Of a DNA stretch of 62,000 nt, positions 24,201-47,495 are shown one piece after another. The DNA is taken from NCBI RefSeq assembly GCF_964340395.1, contig NC_135551.1, forward strand, positions 25,611,003 to 25,673,002, read 5' to 3'. The notes beneath the pieces were generated by a model. That model had not been told where the DNA came from and searched no databases. It saw nothing but the letters and a program-made list of their open reading frames with translations. Every line of letters starts with the position of its first letter. The first letter of the stretch is position 1. Position numbers and translations under genes: made by a program. The DNA is from Glandiceps talaboti (taxonomy: Eukaryota > Hemichordata > Enteropneusta > Spengelidae).

Positions 24201-27200
24201 TTGTTGAATAAGCTGAAGAAAATTGTTTCAAAGATATCGGACAGAATATGTGCTGAATTTCTGGTTCTGTAGAGTTTTGTCAGATAGAATTTTTAGTTTG
24301 ACTTTGCAGACAAGAAATGATCATGGAAAGCTTAACTCTCAGGAATACTTATTAACAAATTAGAATGGGAGATATCGAACGCTAAATATTATTTCTATTT
24401 TACAGATATCTGTAGTAAATATGTGACATCCCTCACAGAAATTGACTTAGTGAGAATTGAAGAAGACAACGCAATTTTAACTGCAACTGGTAAGGATTAT
24501 CTTGTCATAATTAATCATAAGCTCAAATTTTGTAGAGGACAAAAAAGAAGACTAGTTTTTATATGGGTTCAACAAGTATTAATTCAAGCACTTGATTCAA
24601 GCACTTCTTACAATTTGATGTGCACAGTACTTTAAATGATATATGCTGTTTCATACATATATTCTTTAAACCTTCATATACTGTTTTATATGGTTCCAAC
24701 ACTATGTGGACAGGACAATCCTTTCTTCCTTTTCCTTCTCTTTTTTAGAGATTGTTTTGTTTATTTTTGATAAATGAGTAATGACTACAAACTTTAATCA
24801 TCTTATAACATTGTATTGCTAAATTCCCTAACCTGAATATCGTAGATATACATTTTCATGTAATATAAACAGGAAGGAAACTCTAGAACATATATTGCAC
24901 AGATTACATAAATCACATAATACATTTAAGGTTAACATTATAGTATTCTTTCAAATTAGGATTGCAATGAAATTGTGGTAATCATGACTGCATGGTATAG
25001 TAATCAGCATGCCTTCTAAACCAATATGAAAATGCACAAGAAAATCCAGTTTTTATCATTTTGACTCACAACACAAATGTTTATCCTAATATAAGAGATG
25101 AAATACTGATAGTTCATGTACTGGTCAGATTGATAAATCTGTCATTACATGCCCTAGTCTTCATCACATCAAGGATTTGTGGTAAATACTTCCATCACAG
25201 ACTCTAGACAACTAATTTGTCAACTTCTATCTCTGTAATACATAGAATTAGGAAGGCTAATGGCAAGGTATTGTATTGCATATGATACCATGAAGTTGTT
25301 TACAACCATAAGTGGTAAGACATCATTGTGTGACATGGTAAGTTTTATTCCAGTCTACATGTTTAAAGTTTTCTCATAGTATCAAAGAAGCTTATCATGT
25401 AGATTACTTTCCTAGATTTTACAGCAGAAAAAAAAACTTTTAAAACACAGGTCATGAGGGACAATCATTGTGTATTTAAAATGAAGAGAATTGCCAGCAT
25501 ATTTTGTGCACTGTTTCCTTATATTTACCTACTAACAGTTTATGTACCTCAATAATATGTCATTTGCCAGTTTTCATAAATTGTATAGTTTTGCCACTAG
25601 GAGTGCTGTCCAGAAGCAGCTATTGGACCAGAAGCATGAGAAATGATAGCTGAGTACTATACATGTACATGTAGCCTTCCTTGACAAAATCATCATTCCT
25701 TGTGCTATACGTCAAATGCTGATGGCATTCACAACCAATCATAATATTCCACAAACATTTCTTTCCAGTCATGTAATTTTTAGGAATTAACAGAGTTGTT
25801 TAGTCACATTTTGTTAACTTCATTGCCATGCCATTTTAGCACTCACATAGGGTGCCCTCTTAAAATACATCTTTTGAAAATGACTGCAGGGTTAGTAACT
25901 TGAGTATCATTCAATCAATGTGTGTTCAGTGCAAAATCAAACTAGTCCATTGGAGCCAAACTATGAAACATATCATATAGCAACAATAACGTTTATTTTT
26001 ATCCAACAAAGGTGACTCTTGTATCTAAGTGTAAGGAGTTCAGTGATGTTCAGTTGAGAGTTAATGAGAAGAGAACTTTAAACACACTGAACAAGTCCAA
26101 GGATAAAGCAACTATCAGGTTTGGCATGGAAGGCAAAATCAAAACGGCTGATATGAAAGTGAACTGGTGAGAAAGTCATTTAAAATAACATGTCCTTTGT
26201 GATATTTAGAGCTGTCTTCAAGTCAAATAAAACAAATGTTTCTCAATGTTTCTGTTTAATTAAGGAAATTGTAGAATCTGTGATAAGAACTCTCTTTCAG
26301 CACAATCAATCCACAGACATTATCTATCATACAGTGAGTGACATATGGATGGGGTTCATGAATCTGTCCATTTGTTTGTTTTACAAATATGATGTTATAA
26401 ACATTTTCAATTCCTAGAAGATGACAAGTCTAGTGCACTGTTGGATCTGCCCATTTATTCAACTTGGGCATAAAAATTAACACAACCAGTAGTGAACAAA
26501 CAAAACTTTCTCAGTGCATGTTAGCATACATAATGCCCACCTTTCATCATTTATTCCACTTCACTCTAGTCTTATCCAAGCTACTTTTGGATGTCTAGCT
26601 GTACAAGACTTTGCCCTGGCCCAAGACACTACTAAAATATTTAGAGCTGGACAAAGAGTTACAAGATGTAAGTCTACAGAACATAACAGGTTGATAAATG
26701 AGGAATAAGTTAGATGAAGGATCATGCTCTAAAGAACTTGTTAAGTCAAAGATTCTCTGGTTTTGTTACATTTTCTAGATCACATAAGAGTACAGCTATC
26801 ATTATTGTCATTGGTTTGTTCTCTGATTTCATCAGCTTTTATCAGATCTATTTGCGAAAGACCTATTTCATATCAGAAAAATTGTTTAAAGTATTACTAC
26901 TATGCAATGAATTTATGAGTTAGCAGTATATGTCCAAATCTTGTGACATGTAACAAGACAGACTCAAATGTAGCATCCTTGAAAGGATTGAATTAAAACT
27001 CACAATACTGTTAAAATATCAATTTGAAATTTTTTGATCATAGGTCTACTGGAGTATTTTATGCAAAAGAATGACTTCCATGCACTTGTGAATGCTGTGA
27101 ATCTTAGTAAATGCTTCAAAGCAAGACTTTGGGAGAACTCTGGTTATGTAGCAAGACAGTTGGAAAGAGTTGGTGCCACACTGACTCAAGCCATGGTCAA

Positions 27201-30200
27201 TGCTGGGTTGACATCCTTCAAGAAGATTGAAGAAACCAATCCTAGAGAAATTGAGTTGGTGAGGGTTTCTTCTTTGTGAATTATCATTTAATTATTTCAA
27301 TGTATTAACTGTTCTTGCACTAGTCTCAGTTAGCCAGACTCTGCCACTGGGGCTCTCACATCCACCTCCCAGAGAGCAGTGAGGCTCGGTAACTGAGACT
27401 ATCGTTACACTTGCCGACATAATGAATATAACATCATATATCTTTGAATTTTTCAATTATCTCCCCCTCAAGTTGTGTTACTGTGGTCACATATGTGAAA
27501 GTTTGTGTGATAAGAAGTACAATAAAGGCAAATACCAGATAGTGATATTTTAAATAAATATTTTGTCACCTCACAGATAGTAAACCGTCATCCACCATTT
27601 GGGAATCAGATTCATGATGCTGTCTGTCACCTACCACAATATAATGTCGTAGTAACACAGGTAAGGCTGATTTCTGACAAAAAAAATAATTGGCTTGTGG
27701 TTTCTATTTCATACACATGTAAGTAACAGCAGATCCATCAAGTCTACTTAATAATCTGTGTGATTTTGCTCTGCCTCTCACTCACTGCTGGTGATACTAT
27801 CAGCATCAAACTATTAATTTAGCCATGTCCCCAGTGGTCATTATCAGCATGCCCATTTGTAGAAATTTACATAATATTAGCCTGTATGTAAACTGTGATG
27901 TTCATCTGAGTAATAAGTGTTCATTTACATAATGACTTCATTTGAATATACATGTAGTCAAACAGTCAACTGAGGTAGTTTTATCACTCCCCATTGTGAC
28001 CAATCAGTAATAGCTTCACGTTGTAGAATAAATCCCAGATTTTTTCAATGCTTTTAACTGAGAATAGGTTGAAGTTTTCTTGAACTTAGTAGCAACAAAA
28101 GTTTATAAACCAAGTTTGAAGATTTCCAAGGCACATACATGTATCTGGTTACAATCACAACAAGTAAAATTCTGATTTCCTTATATGTCTTTTCAGAGTA
28201 CCAAGTATTCTTCAACAATTGCTGACATCACCCTATCAGTATTTCTGGTAAATTGGGAGACAATCAAAGTAAAAAACACAGCTGGTGCAAATCACTGTTT
28301 TGTTCTTATAGTTGGTGATGCAGACAATAATATCCACTACAAAATGAGAATATCGTAAGTCCATTGATAATTTCATCAGCTAGAAGAATTTACATGCTTT
28401 CAACAATTCAATTGATGTCAAAGTAAATTTTGCTCCAAACACAAACTTGAAAATTAATTGGTACATAACATTTTCATACTGCACACTGAAGTCATAGTCA
28501 ACAGATTGACTCATTATTTAGGGCATGTCATAGTCGACAGATTGACTCATTATTTAGGACACATGACCTAGTGGACATGTAAGTTCAATAATACTAATTT
28601 GACAAAGACTTGCAAATAGTGTGCGATTGAAAATTTCAAGTAACAAATTTCAAGTTCATGTTTGGAGCAAAACTTAACCTTTGATACATTGGTTTGCCAA
28701 GACAAATTAATTTTCATATGAAGGCAATTGATACTATGTGATAAAAAAATACTTGCTAATGATTCCAATGGAGTAAACAGACTAATCTGACTGATGGTAA
28801 GAGAAATATAAAGGTTTTTGGTTTTTAAAGTAACTATCTAAGTACAAATGTATCTGAAAATGTCATGAAGACCTGTCCAGTATGTAGAATATAACCTGTG
28901 TATTTACTAGAAAATTATTGGAAACACCACCTAGCCAACACCTTGCTGACAATATCCATGATATCTTTATGTTCTGATTTTGGGTGTTATGCAAGTGAAG
29001 TACAATCATGTGATGGTAGAATAGTAGCTATGACTATAATACACTGTTTAAATGCCACTGTTGTTCTTATTTATCCTACAGGGATACCATATTGTGTAAG
29101 AATGGCACATGGTCTAAAAGAATTGAAGTACAAAAACCAAAGAAGGGTGATGAGCTTAGTATTAATCTTATCAGTCAAGATATAGGTAAAATACGAATTT
29201 CTGAAAACATTTACAGAGCTTCAAAATGTTCATTTCATTTCATGCTAAATTTCTCAAATTATAGTATTTCATTGAAAAAATATTTGTGGAATATAATTTT
29301 TTTGTTTACATGTGTGGTTTATATGAATGGTGATTACCCGATAACCTACACTGGTTCTCTCGTGGCATAGAGTTCTGTCATTAGTACATATGTTTATCTT
29401 AAAAATGCAAATTTCTGTAAAATCCTACAGTACTATCACATGATTTTGTGTGCAAGGAACTATCGCACACTCATATGCTTGCAAGTGTGCAATAATGTTA
29501 ATGGTATTGTACTGCAAAGCAAACACCCCTAGTATGCAAATGCAACAGTGTCAGTAATCTGCACTGGTACATATGTAATAATATCTTTCATTATGCCAAA
29601 AACCCAGTTCTTATATTTTTTCAATATCTTCTAGTTGGAGTCGATGTCAAGAAGACTTTCAACCCAGTGTATCTGGGACAGTATGCAGTGCACCCAAGAG
29701 AACAACAAAAATATGAATTTAAGAAAGGTAACACAGCTCATAATAGCATTGTTTGAGATTGCAAGTTTGCATTATGATTGCAACTCTTATGAAAGGACAG
29801 TAGTCACCTGATACACATGCCTCGGGGGGTCCATACATGTACATCATCTGGACTTTATCTGGACGCATGTTTGTCTGATGACCACTGAACGAAGCTAGAA
29901 AAAAAAAATCTCATCATCACTAAATATACACAGTTCTTACAGAGTCATGCCTGACATTGTTTTTTGCTGAGCACTAATGACCTCTCTATTTTCTGGCTAA
30001 AGAAAATGTTTTGAATTATTCCAGAATCAGCAACTCTGGGTAACAGAGGTTCTAGACAGGAGGAAACCTCAGAAAGAGTACCTTGCAACCATCGATGTAT
30101 CAACAAAGAAGTATGTGGACATGAGTGCTGTAAGAATGGAATTAAGTCCAGTCGCATCAGAAGCAAGCCATCCATTGCAGTAGAGCCACAGAAAGGACCA

Positions 30201-33113
30201 AAGGTTAACAGTCATATTAGTCAGCTTCATCAAAGAATGCAACATATACCTGAAACACCTTCCCTGAAAAGACTCAAAGTAAGTCAGTGGTAATAATTTG
30301 TGTGATGTCATATATCAGTAAGTGTTTTGATGTCCAAAACGTCGGAGGAAACTAGATATTGTTTATACATTTTGTACATCTGATTTGAAATCATGTTTTT
30401 CAATCAGACTAAATGATCTTTCTTATTGTCAATAAAAAATGGGTTATTGTGGGTCATCACTGCAATTTCCTAGTGTTCTGGTGTTAAAGGAAGGAGGAAA
30501 CCAGAGTATCTAGGGTTAGGGAAAAGCTGTGTTATTCAGTTGGATAAAACTGTATATTACTTTGTAAACTCATAAAAAAATTTCATATGTGATGAATGAC
30601 AGAAATTGTTTGACACATAGGCTCAATGATATACATATTCAATTTAATATCAAAGGATATTGTGATTATGAAAATATAAATATGATTATTGTTCTCATTA
30701 CTAGGTCAGTCATGCGAGTAGTCCAAATACTGAACAAGCAAGACAACCCACCATTAGTTCTTACTTCAAAAAATCACCTGGATATGAACTTGAGTCCTAC
30801 ACACAAGCAAACCTGGTACCAAAATATCAAGACAGTGATCATGAAGATGGCACTGAATATCAAGCTTATCCAGATACACAGTACCACCAAGGTAATTTTA
30901 GTTTACTGCTTTTCCAATACATTAGTGAAAAACATAGTGATGTGTACCAATCGATCAAAAATCTTATATGAATTCCATTACAAATGTTATACTTAAATGT
31001 AAATGGTAGGGTATTCATAATTCTTTCTTGAAGCATATGGGTTAGCTGTGTTGGTATTATTTCTTCTCTTGAATATACTAATTAGGCTTGCCTAAAAGCT
31101 ACAATTGAGAATGACGTAGTTTAGTTTGTGAGGTATTCAGTTGTTCTTTTTCTGATGTCCATTCAGAAAAAATAAATTTTAGTTCAGATGCTCTTTACCA
31201 ATATTTTGTATGTTCATAAATCTATATCTATAATTTGGAAATGAATTTCTCATAACAGAAAGTATTCAAGACTCTATCTAGCTAATATTATGGATAATAA
31301 CATTCAGAGATAGATAAAGTAGTGCAGTCGTCCCAGTGGTATTCATTCTTAGTATTATGTTCACTTTATGAACCACACACACAATGTTATAACTTTATAC
31401 CATTTACAGTTTCAGGTATTGCAATGGCTGACCAGTACTATCTCAATGATGACATCACTCCACATGAAGAAGATTGGCAGGAACAATATGTTGATACTGA
31501 CTACATGTACAGTGACACAGGTAAGTTAAAGTAAAAAATTGACTGTCAAGATCATCTTGATTGTTAGTAGATTCTATGTTAATGGAGTAAAAAGTTGACT
31601 CTCAATCAAGATATAGTGTTCATCACAATGTCAGTAGATTTCATTTTATCATTGAGAAGCTGTACATATATCACCTAGTTTGTACTTATAATGAGTCTGG
31701 TAAGATGTAAAGTGGGCAGTGCTCTATTTTGTGTGAATATTTCCTAAATTTGGAAAGTACATGCGATTACAACATATCTTTCCATCACTTCATGATTACC
31801 ATCAAATTTGAAGAAATTGGTGAAAAATGGAGAAATATGATTGAAGCTGTGTCTTGTATCATTTAGTCTTTTCTTCTAACTTTAATAAAATTATATGAAT
31901 CAAAAATCTACAAACAATATTAAGGTATGACATTTTGCTCTTCATCATTTCAAAACTGATTACTTTATATCTCTGAATTACACACATTTTTCCAATACAA
32001 CACTGACATATATTGAAATACATCATGTAATGTTTTCTGCATTTAGACATGCCAAGGAATTCAAAGTATAATGATGTGACAGAAGTTATCGATCTTTGTG
32101 AAGACTGGAGTGAGAGTCTTGAAGACTTTAATAGAGTTGACAACAATTTGAGTATGTAACTTACGGGTACTAGTATTATTGGGACATTACAGTGCAGTGA
32201 GTGTGGAGACAACGCTAAGCTGGCGAAATTGAATAATTTCAATCAATCATATAGAAAGGAAGGAACTTATGTCATACATTGCTGTGTACCTTTGCACAAC
32301 ATCATAATGCACAACAAAGTATTATTCACAACTTAGAAAAAGAAACGTTGATAAACTATTTTGAAGTCTAATTACAAGAAAATGTGAATTTCTTTTCAAA
32401 ACAAATTTTAGAGGCCACGTACAATGGCTTTTGAATAAATTTGAGTTCTGGTATTACAGAATATTGCAGATTTATAAAATATCACTAAAGTCTTTCATGT
32501 GCTTTGTTTGATTCTGTTAGAACCACAGCCACAGGATAAAACAGAGAGAGATCAAGCTTGCTCTCAGACTGGTTATGATCACTTCAGTGGCATCTTTGGT
32601 AACTTTGCACCTTACAAACCATCAAAACCCCGCTTTAAGATGGAAAGCTACCTACCTGCAAAGCAGCAGCCAACTCCACAAAGTTTTGAAAATGATGAAT
32701 CCTTGACAGAGAGTGAGTTCTCGAAACCATCTTATGTGGCAGACGTGCATAAGTCAGCCAGTCTGGCAAGTAAGGCAGCCATGAAGTACAGAAAATCAAA
32801 TCTAATAATTGAGTCTCAAGAACTGGACAAGATGAACCAATCTTTCCAATTTGACAGAGGAGAAAGTTGGCTAACATATCAAGAAGATGAAGGCTTATCA
32901 AACTATACCGACATGCCACCAACTTGTGGATGGCGCAATGAGAGACAAGAGTCTAGCCATTCTGCTTGGAAGAGTCATTCACCAGAAGGTCGAACACAAA
33001 CTGACACTGATGATGATGTCAGAAGAAGGCAGGATAGTACCATATCAAATCTTCGTAAGAAGTTCACTTTCAAGAGAATTAGAGATTCCATCCAACCCCA
33101 ACAATATTATTGA
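10666..33113 (+). CDS. HFM1: HFM1/MER3 meiotic DNA helicase (35 exons)
   Basis: Superfamily 2 Ski2-like 3'-5' DNA helicase that stabilises recombination intermediates for interfering crossovers in meiotic nuclei. Exons: 10666-10730, 11413-11546, 12448-12550, 13303-13413, 13630-13740, 14011-14118, 14451-14567, 14918-15864, 16400-16462, 16930-17000, 17184-17331, 17802-17953, 18592-18672, 19948-20112, 20384-20430, 20812-20965, 21385-21517, 21885-21986, 22460-22653, 22996-23042, 23648-23829, 24406-24489, 25246-25337, 26012-26166, 26570-26667, 27044-27258, 27577-27660, 28197-28354, 29082-29185, 29635-29727, 30025-30278, 30705-30891, 31416-31520, 32047-32151, 32521-33113. The sum is 5,562 nt (1,853 aa) in one frame. 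Walker A APTGSGKT lies near residue 621, DEVH near 736, SATI near 784, [13 protein letters not shown] near 940 and [12 protein letters not shown] near 977; a Sec63 domain and a zinc knuckle follow. It is about 400 aa longer than human HFM1, mostly N-terminally. The start is chosen because M-L-x-x-N-D resembles vertebrate HFM1. Confidence 0.93.
11196..11361. repeat. (CA)n microsatellite in HFM1 intron 1
   Basis: Two long CA blocks separated by variant CATGCATATTACACA segments that are themselves repeated. Confidence 0.95.
12614..12712. repeat. (ATTT/GATT)n microsatellite in HFM1 intron 3
   Basis: Degenerate tetranucleotide array of ATTT, GATT and GTTT units. Confidence 0.85.
12874..12898 (+). 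repeat. Poly-G tract, 25 bases
   Basis: Uninterrupted run of about 25 G within HFM1 intron 3. Such runs are rare, length-unstable and G-quadruplex-capable; the exact length may also reflect sequencing error. Confidence 0.85.
13303..14567 (+). CDS. HFM1: HFM1 exons 4-7: serially duplicated exon
   Basis: Four consecutive exons (13303-13413, 13630-13740, 14011-14118, 14451-14567) of 111, 111, 108 and 117 nt share phase 2-2 boundaries and encode variants of one unit: a basic residue, then ELFPDP or DLFPDP, x-N/D-x-F-Q, and an acidic F-D-D-I-D-D-G-G stretch. Exon 8 begins with a fifth, diverged copy ([10 protein letters not shown]). Because each unit is symmetrical in phase, any can be skipped or gained without a frameshift. 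They lie in the N-terminal region before the helicase core, which is poorly conserved and likely disordered. Origin by tandem exon duplication is inferred; function is unknown. Confidence 0.85.
15009..15645 (+). repeat. HFM1: Seven 31-residue repeats in HFM1 exon 8
   Basis: Within the 947 nt exon 14918-15864, about 93 bp is repeated seven times. Each unit encodes FKPPIKS (once FKPPVKA), then EQP, S-S-T-Q-R-T, a Phe or Tyr, S-D-N-E-P and a His before the next FKPP. Copies differ mostly by single residues, so the expansion is fairly recent. The segment is rich in Ser, Thr, Pro and Gln and probably unfolded, so a repeated short linear docking motif is the simplest reading. Two other frames stay open across the array, as expected from a near-perfect repeat; they are not genes. 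Confidence 0.9.
15953..16160. mobile_element. Possible hAT element remnant
   Basis: AAGGCATGAAATTAATGGTAGT and further GGCAACCATC and CTTGGGCTATGG stretches resemble degraded terminal and subterminal sequence of the hAT-like element at 58,437 (CAGGGCTCGAAATT..., GGTAGCCC). It lies in HFM1 intron 8. The resemblance is weak. Confidence 0.3.
16463..16929 (+). other. HFM1: U12-type (minor spliceosome) intron in HFM1
   Basis: The intron after exon 9 starts GTATCCTTT, an exact match to the U12-type 5' splice site. Its 3' end has TTTTCCTGAG with the candidate branch A 12 bases before the AG end, within the usual 10-16 base window, though the branch site departs from the best consensus. All other HFM1 introns have U2-type donors. 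It interrupts the gene in phase 1 just before the helicase domain. Confidence 0.7.
16648..16805. repeat. Degenerate (GATT/GACT)n repeat
   Basis: Tetranucleotide-like array of GATT, GACT and GAGC units inside the U12-type intron of HFM1. Confidence 0.8.
16930..22653 (+). CDS. HFM1: HFM1 exons 10-19: helicase core
   Basis: These exons encode the two RecA-like domains: the F-x-Y-F-N-x-x-Q-S-K segment that precedes the ATPase core, motif I (APTGSGKT, exon 11), motif Ia ([10 protein letters not shown], exon 12), the [15 protein letters not shown] block over exons 12-13, motif II split between exons 13 and 14 (DE|VH), motif III (SATI), the [14 protein letters not shown] region, YHHAGL, motif V ([13 protein letters not shown]) and motif VI ([12 protein letters not shown]). 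All catalytic residues for ATP binding and hydrolysis are present, so the helicase should be active. Intron lengths run from about 0.2 to 1.3 kb, the longest holding the 55 bp tandem array. Confidence 0.93.
17406..17534. repeat. (ATC)n microsatellite in HFM1 intron 11
   Basis: About 40 trinucleotide units with a few ACC variants. The poly-His, poly-Ser, poly-Ile, poly-Asp and poly-Met frames across it are artefacts. Confidence 0.95.
18978..19947 (+). repeat. 55 bp tandem array made of an HFM1 splice acceptor
   Basis: Eleven head-to-tail copies (starting at 18978, 19033, 19083, 19138, 19193, 19248, 19303, 19358, 19410, 19466 and, after a SINE, 19893) precede the true exon 14 at 19948. Each begins GTGCATACACTAAATGATGA, nearly the first 20 bases of that exon (Val-His-Thr-Leu-Asn-Asp), and ends in a copy of its acceptor (TTTTCTGTAG). 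Most spacings are exactly 55 bp. Copies diverge slightly from each other, and the final copy running into exon 14 ends TATTCTGTAG. Confidence 0.93.
19511..19880 (+). mobile_element. tRNA-derived SINE with (ATT)n tail
   Basis: A Pol III head has box A-like TGGTTAGCGTG and box B GGTTCGAGCCC, followed by a body of about 300 bases. The 3' end reads GTAAAGCGCTTTGAGC...GCGCTATATAAG and a short ATT-repeat tail, typical of invertebrate tRNA SINEs mobilised by LINEs. It splits one 55 bp unit of the surrounding array; ATATG beside both ends may be the target-site duplication, partly merged with the tail. It is sense-oriented within HFM1 intron 13. Confidence 0.85.
20594..20612. promoter_or_regulatory. 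Palindromic CTCF-like motif
   Basis: AGCGCCCTCTAGAGGGCAG contains the GCGCCCTCTAG half of a CTCF core in both orientations. It lies in HFM1 intron 15. Function is speculative. Confidence 0.2.
21191..21279. repeat. (TG)n microsatellite in HFM1 intron 16
   Basis: Nearly pure TG dinucleotide array with a few TA and CG variants. Confidence 0.95.
22342..22459 (+). repeat. Perfect 59 bp duplication ending at HFM1 exon 19
   Basis: Bases 22342-22400 and 22401-22459 are identical. Each copy ends in TTTCATGTTTTTAG, so exon 19 (from 22460) is preceded by two complete 3' splice sites in tandem. The lack of any mismatch suggests a very recent duplication or a collapse/expansion artefact of assembly. Confidence 0.95.
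22996..29727 (+). CDS. HFM1: HFM1 exons 20-30: winged helix and Sec63 domain
   Basis: These exons carry the region after the helicase core: the [16 protein letters not shown] winged-helix segment (exon 21), [19 protein letters not shown] (exon 23) and the Sec63/ratchet domain with [59 protein letters not shown] and [13 protein letters not shown]. The order and spacing follow vertebrate HFM1 exactly. In this helicase family the module guides the ssDNA strand through the motor. All eleven exons join in frame on GT-AG introns. Confidence 0.9.
28418..28686. repeat. MITE-like inverted repeat in HFM1 intron 28
   Basis: Arms of about 40 bases, containing TTTTGCTCCAAACA at the left and TGTTTGGAGCAAAA at the right, flank a 190-base centre. 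The centre holds two tandem copies of a 35-36 bp unit (ACAGATTGACTCATTATTTAGG, at about 28,492 and 28,528). No open frame is present. Confidence 0.65.
30025..30278 (+). CDS. HFM1: HFM1 exon 31: C-terminal zinc knuckle
   Basis: Residues about 1460-1475 read [16 protein letters not shown], a C-x3-C-x5-C-x3-CC arrangement that vertebrate HFM1 also carries. The Cys-rich cluster, with an internal His, is a likely zinc-binding knuckle and DNA- or protein-contact site. The rest of the exon is basic and Ser-rich. Confidence 0.85.
30705..30891 (+). CDS. HFM1: HFM1 exon 32: PIP-box-bearing exon
   Basis: This tail exon encodes [16 protein letters not shown] near residues 1537-1552. QPTISSYF satisfies the PCNA-interacting-peptide consensus Q-x-x-[ILM]-x-x-[FY]-[FY] and is followed by two lysines and a proline, as in many high-affinity PIP boxes. 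The surrounding sequence is hydrophilic and probably disordered, so the peptide should be accessible. From memory, human HFM1 keeps a related T-I-S-S-Y-L stretch without the glutamine. PCNA binding is inferred. Confidence 0.75.
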
Positions 33114-33475
33114 CAAACTTGTAATCTTGATAGGTAAGACTAAGAGTTTTGATAGACATAATATTGCTTAAGTTAGGCTTTCTTTGTCAAACTTCTGCAT
33201 CAGTAAGGTAGTGCCTCAAGGATGAATTTCGCTGAAAATCAAAGTTCTTGAAATATCTCCAAACTTTGTCATTTGAAAGCTTATTCTTGGTTCTTTCTGA
33301 AATAGTAGATTAAAGAAATTTCCTCAGATTCATTCACTAACCTTTTTTCAAGGAAATCTACTATCTTTTATTTTTCATATAGAGTTAACAGTTAAACATG
33401 TAGTATTCAGTGGCCATGTTTTAACCTCTATTTAAAAAGAATTGAAGTGACCCCTATAAATTTATTTCTATTGTA

Positions 33476-33481
33476 AATAAA
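33476..33481 (+). terminator. Candidate HFM1 poly(A) signal
   Basis: AATAAA lies 363 bases after the HFM1 stop codon and is the first clear canonical hexamer downstream. Confidence 0.5.
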
Positions 33482-34004
33482 ATGACATTAAGTTGAGCAA
33501 CAGTTATATGCATATAGTAGCTAATCAGTAGCTAAATAGTAGCTAATTAATGTTCATTTCACTTTCTCTTTGTTTTTATGTCCACATTCCTTAGCCTTGA
33601 AACAGGAAAGGAAAAAGAAACGTTTGATTTGAGAGAGTTTAACTCTTAGACCACAGCTATCTCCATAAGATTTAAGGCCATCTTTTTGTATATCTTTTCA
33701 ACATTGCTATAATGTCGTTTTCTCTTTACTGACTTAAAATTAAATTAACATGCACAATGACCAGATGGGGTACATATCCTGTGAAAGTGACTATCCCATT
33801 TCAGCCTTGGTGGCAGTAAGTTAAATTGTTCACAGAAGGACCTCAAAAATTGTACTACATTGTTATTTAGAACAATTACATTTAATTTTTTTTGTAATAA
33901 TACTGTATTTATTTCATCAGAGAATGAAATAATCTTATCAGAATAGAAAACACAAGTTGAAAGTAACAACAAATAAAACCACAGATGATAAAACACAGCA
34001 AGTC

Positions 34005-34010
34005 TTTATT
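34005..34010 (-). terminator. Candidate Notch poly(A) signal
   Basis: AATAAA on the - strand, followed by a T/G-rich stretch. No clear AATAAA was seen between it and the Notch stop codon at 35,661. Confidence 0.4.
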
Positions 34011-34467
34011 AGATCATACAACTTTAATTATGTAACAAAACACTGCAAAAACACAGGATTATAATGTCAAGTATATGATAACAGCAAAAACAATTCTCAT
34101 AATATTAGTAGTTACATTCTGCTTCATCAACAGCCATCAAGATGATTATTTGGATGAAAACTTGTAAAGTTACAAGGAAAGTGTTTCAGAGAGAGAAGAT
34201 TTGGTGTAAGGAAATAGCCTGACATTCATCGGGTTGGTTTAGATCTGAACAATTGCACCTTCGTAATTGGCAGATGTACCTTACTTGTGCAGATTTGATG
34301 TAACGAAAGCTGAGCTTGGCATTCATGAGTTGGATGGGTTTAATACTCATTAGATCTGAATAACTGATATGACAGTCTTTTTAATTGGCAGATACAAATC
34401 TCCAATCTTACTTGGAATGTGTTTCACAGACTTTCGTATAATCTCACTACCTTTGCTAAATTGTTTG

Positions 34468-34469
<2 letters not shown>

Positions 34470-34504
<35 letters not shown>
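34470..34504. repeat. (AT)n microsatellite
   Basis: About 17 AT units within the likely Notch 3'UTR. Confidence 0.9.
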
Positions 34505-34509
<5 letters not shown>

Positions 34510-35660
34510 AATAAGAACAGTCTTGCTGGTTTTGCTAGTTCACTATTCATTACATTGAGTGGTTAGTCTGATTATAACTGATGAGGATTAGTCTGATTAT
34601 AACTGATTGGACTTCTCTAAATGGTCAATATGATCAAAGGTGATATATAAACAGACAATTTAGCAAATCTAGTGAGACTTTGAGATGGTCTTAGTTTTGT
34701 GCAGATTGAAGATTTGATGTTTTAGTAATGAAAGCTGAGCTTGACATTTAGGAATAGGAATTCATAAGTATGTAATACTCCCTTAGTTCTTTACAATTGA
34801 CAAATCTGCTGTATTGTTAGTACAAAGTACTGTTGATTGTATAATACACTAGTACTAAGTGTATCTCTGCTGGGCTTGATGTAGTACTAATTGTTTCAGT
34901 CACTTCAAATACTGTAAATTAAAAGTACCAGAACTTTTAGACTTGTGATAGCCAGAGTTTACTTAGCAGATTATTTATCAGAGTTATAATATATTATGGT
35001 TTGCATGAAATATTTAGACTAATATATACTCATATTTAAAGCCATATTTAGATAGAATTTTAAATATTCTGAATTATTATATTACATTACATTGTATTGA
35101 ATTTTAATGATGAAGGAAAAATAAAGTTCAACCATACAGCTATCAACAAATTTGTCTTAGTATTTGGCATGATATTCAAAATGCCATCGTCGTGGATATA
35201 TATTCATCCAAGAAGCCATTATTAAAAGAAATGATATTTGCAGATGCAAACAAGTCAAATAAAAGTCGGTATTATTTGATAGGAATGGTCACATAAAATC
35301 AATATATAACATAGTTTCTCTGAAAGTAGAATATGGTAAATTATAATGCTATTCGTCTTTGACTCGTAGTAACAAGGCCCCTTATGTTACTTGTCTTTTC
35401 CTCAGCTGAACCTAGAAAAATATGGGAAATAATGTCTTCAGGTCAAAGGTGGATAGTGACAAAACTGTTATGTCACATTAGTATCTGACTGACGAAAAAT
35501 ATTGGGGAATAATAATATTCCTGCACAAGTGTAAGTTATGAAAATCAGCTAACATGATTTCAAACTTTTTCATATTTCAAACTGCCACTGAGAGCCGATG
35601 ACAGAGGTGTGTGCAGTTTGTTTTGAAAACTGTTTTGTTTGCCTGATATACAGGGATGTT

Positions 35661-47495
<11,835 letters not shown>

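Larger units (their letters stand above)
33114..35660. other. HFM1 / Notch convergent 3' interval
   Basis: It contains no coding exon. It should hold the 3'UTR of HFM1 (+, to about 33,500) and that of Notch (-). The first good - strand AATAAA below the Notch stop is at 34,005-34,010 (TTTATT on +), giving a 1.65 kb 3'UTR if used. An (AT)n tract lies at 34,470-34,504. Confidence 0.5.
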
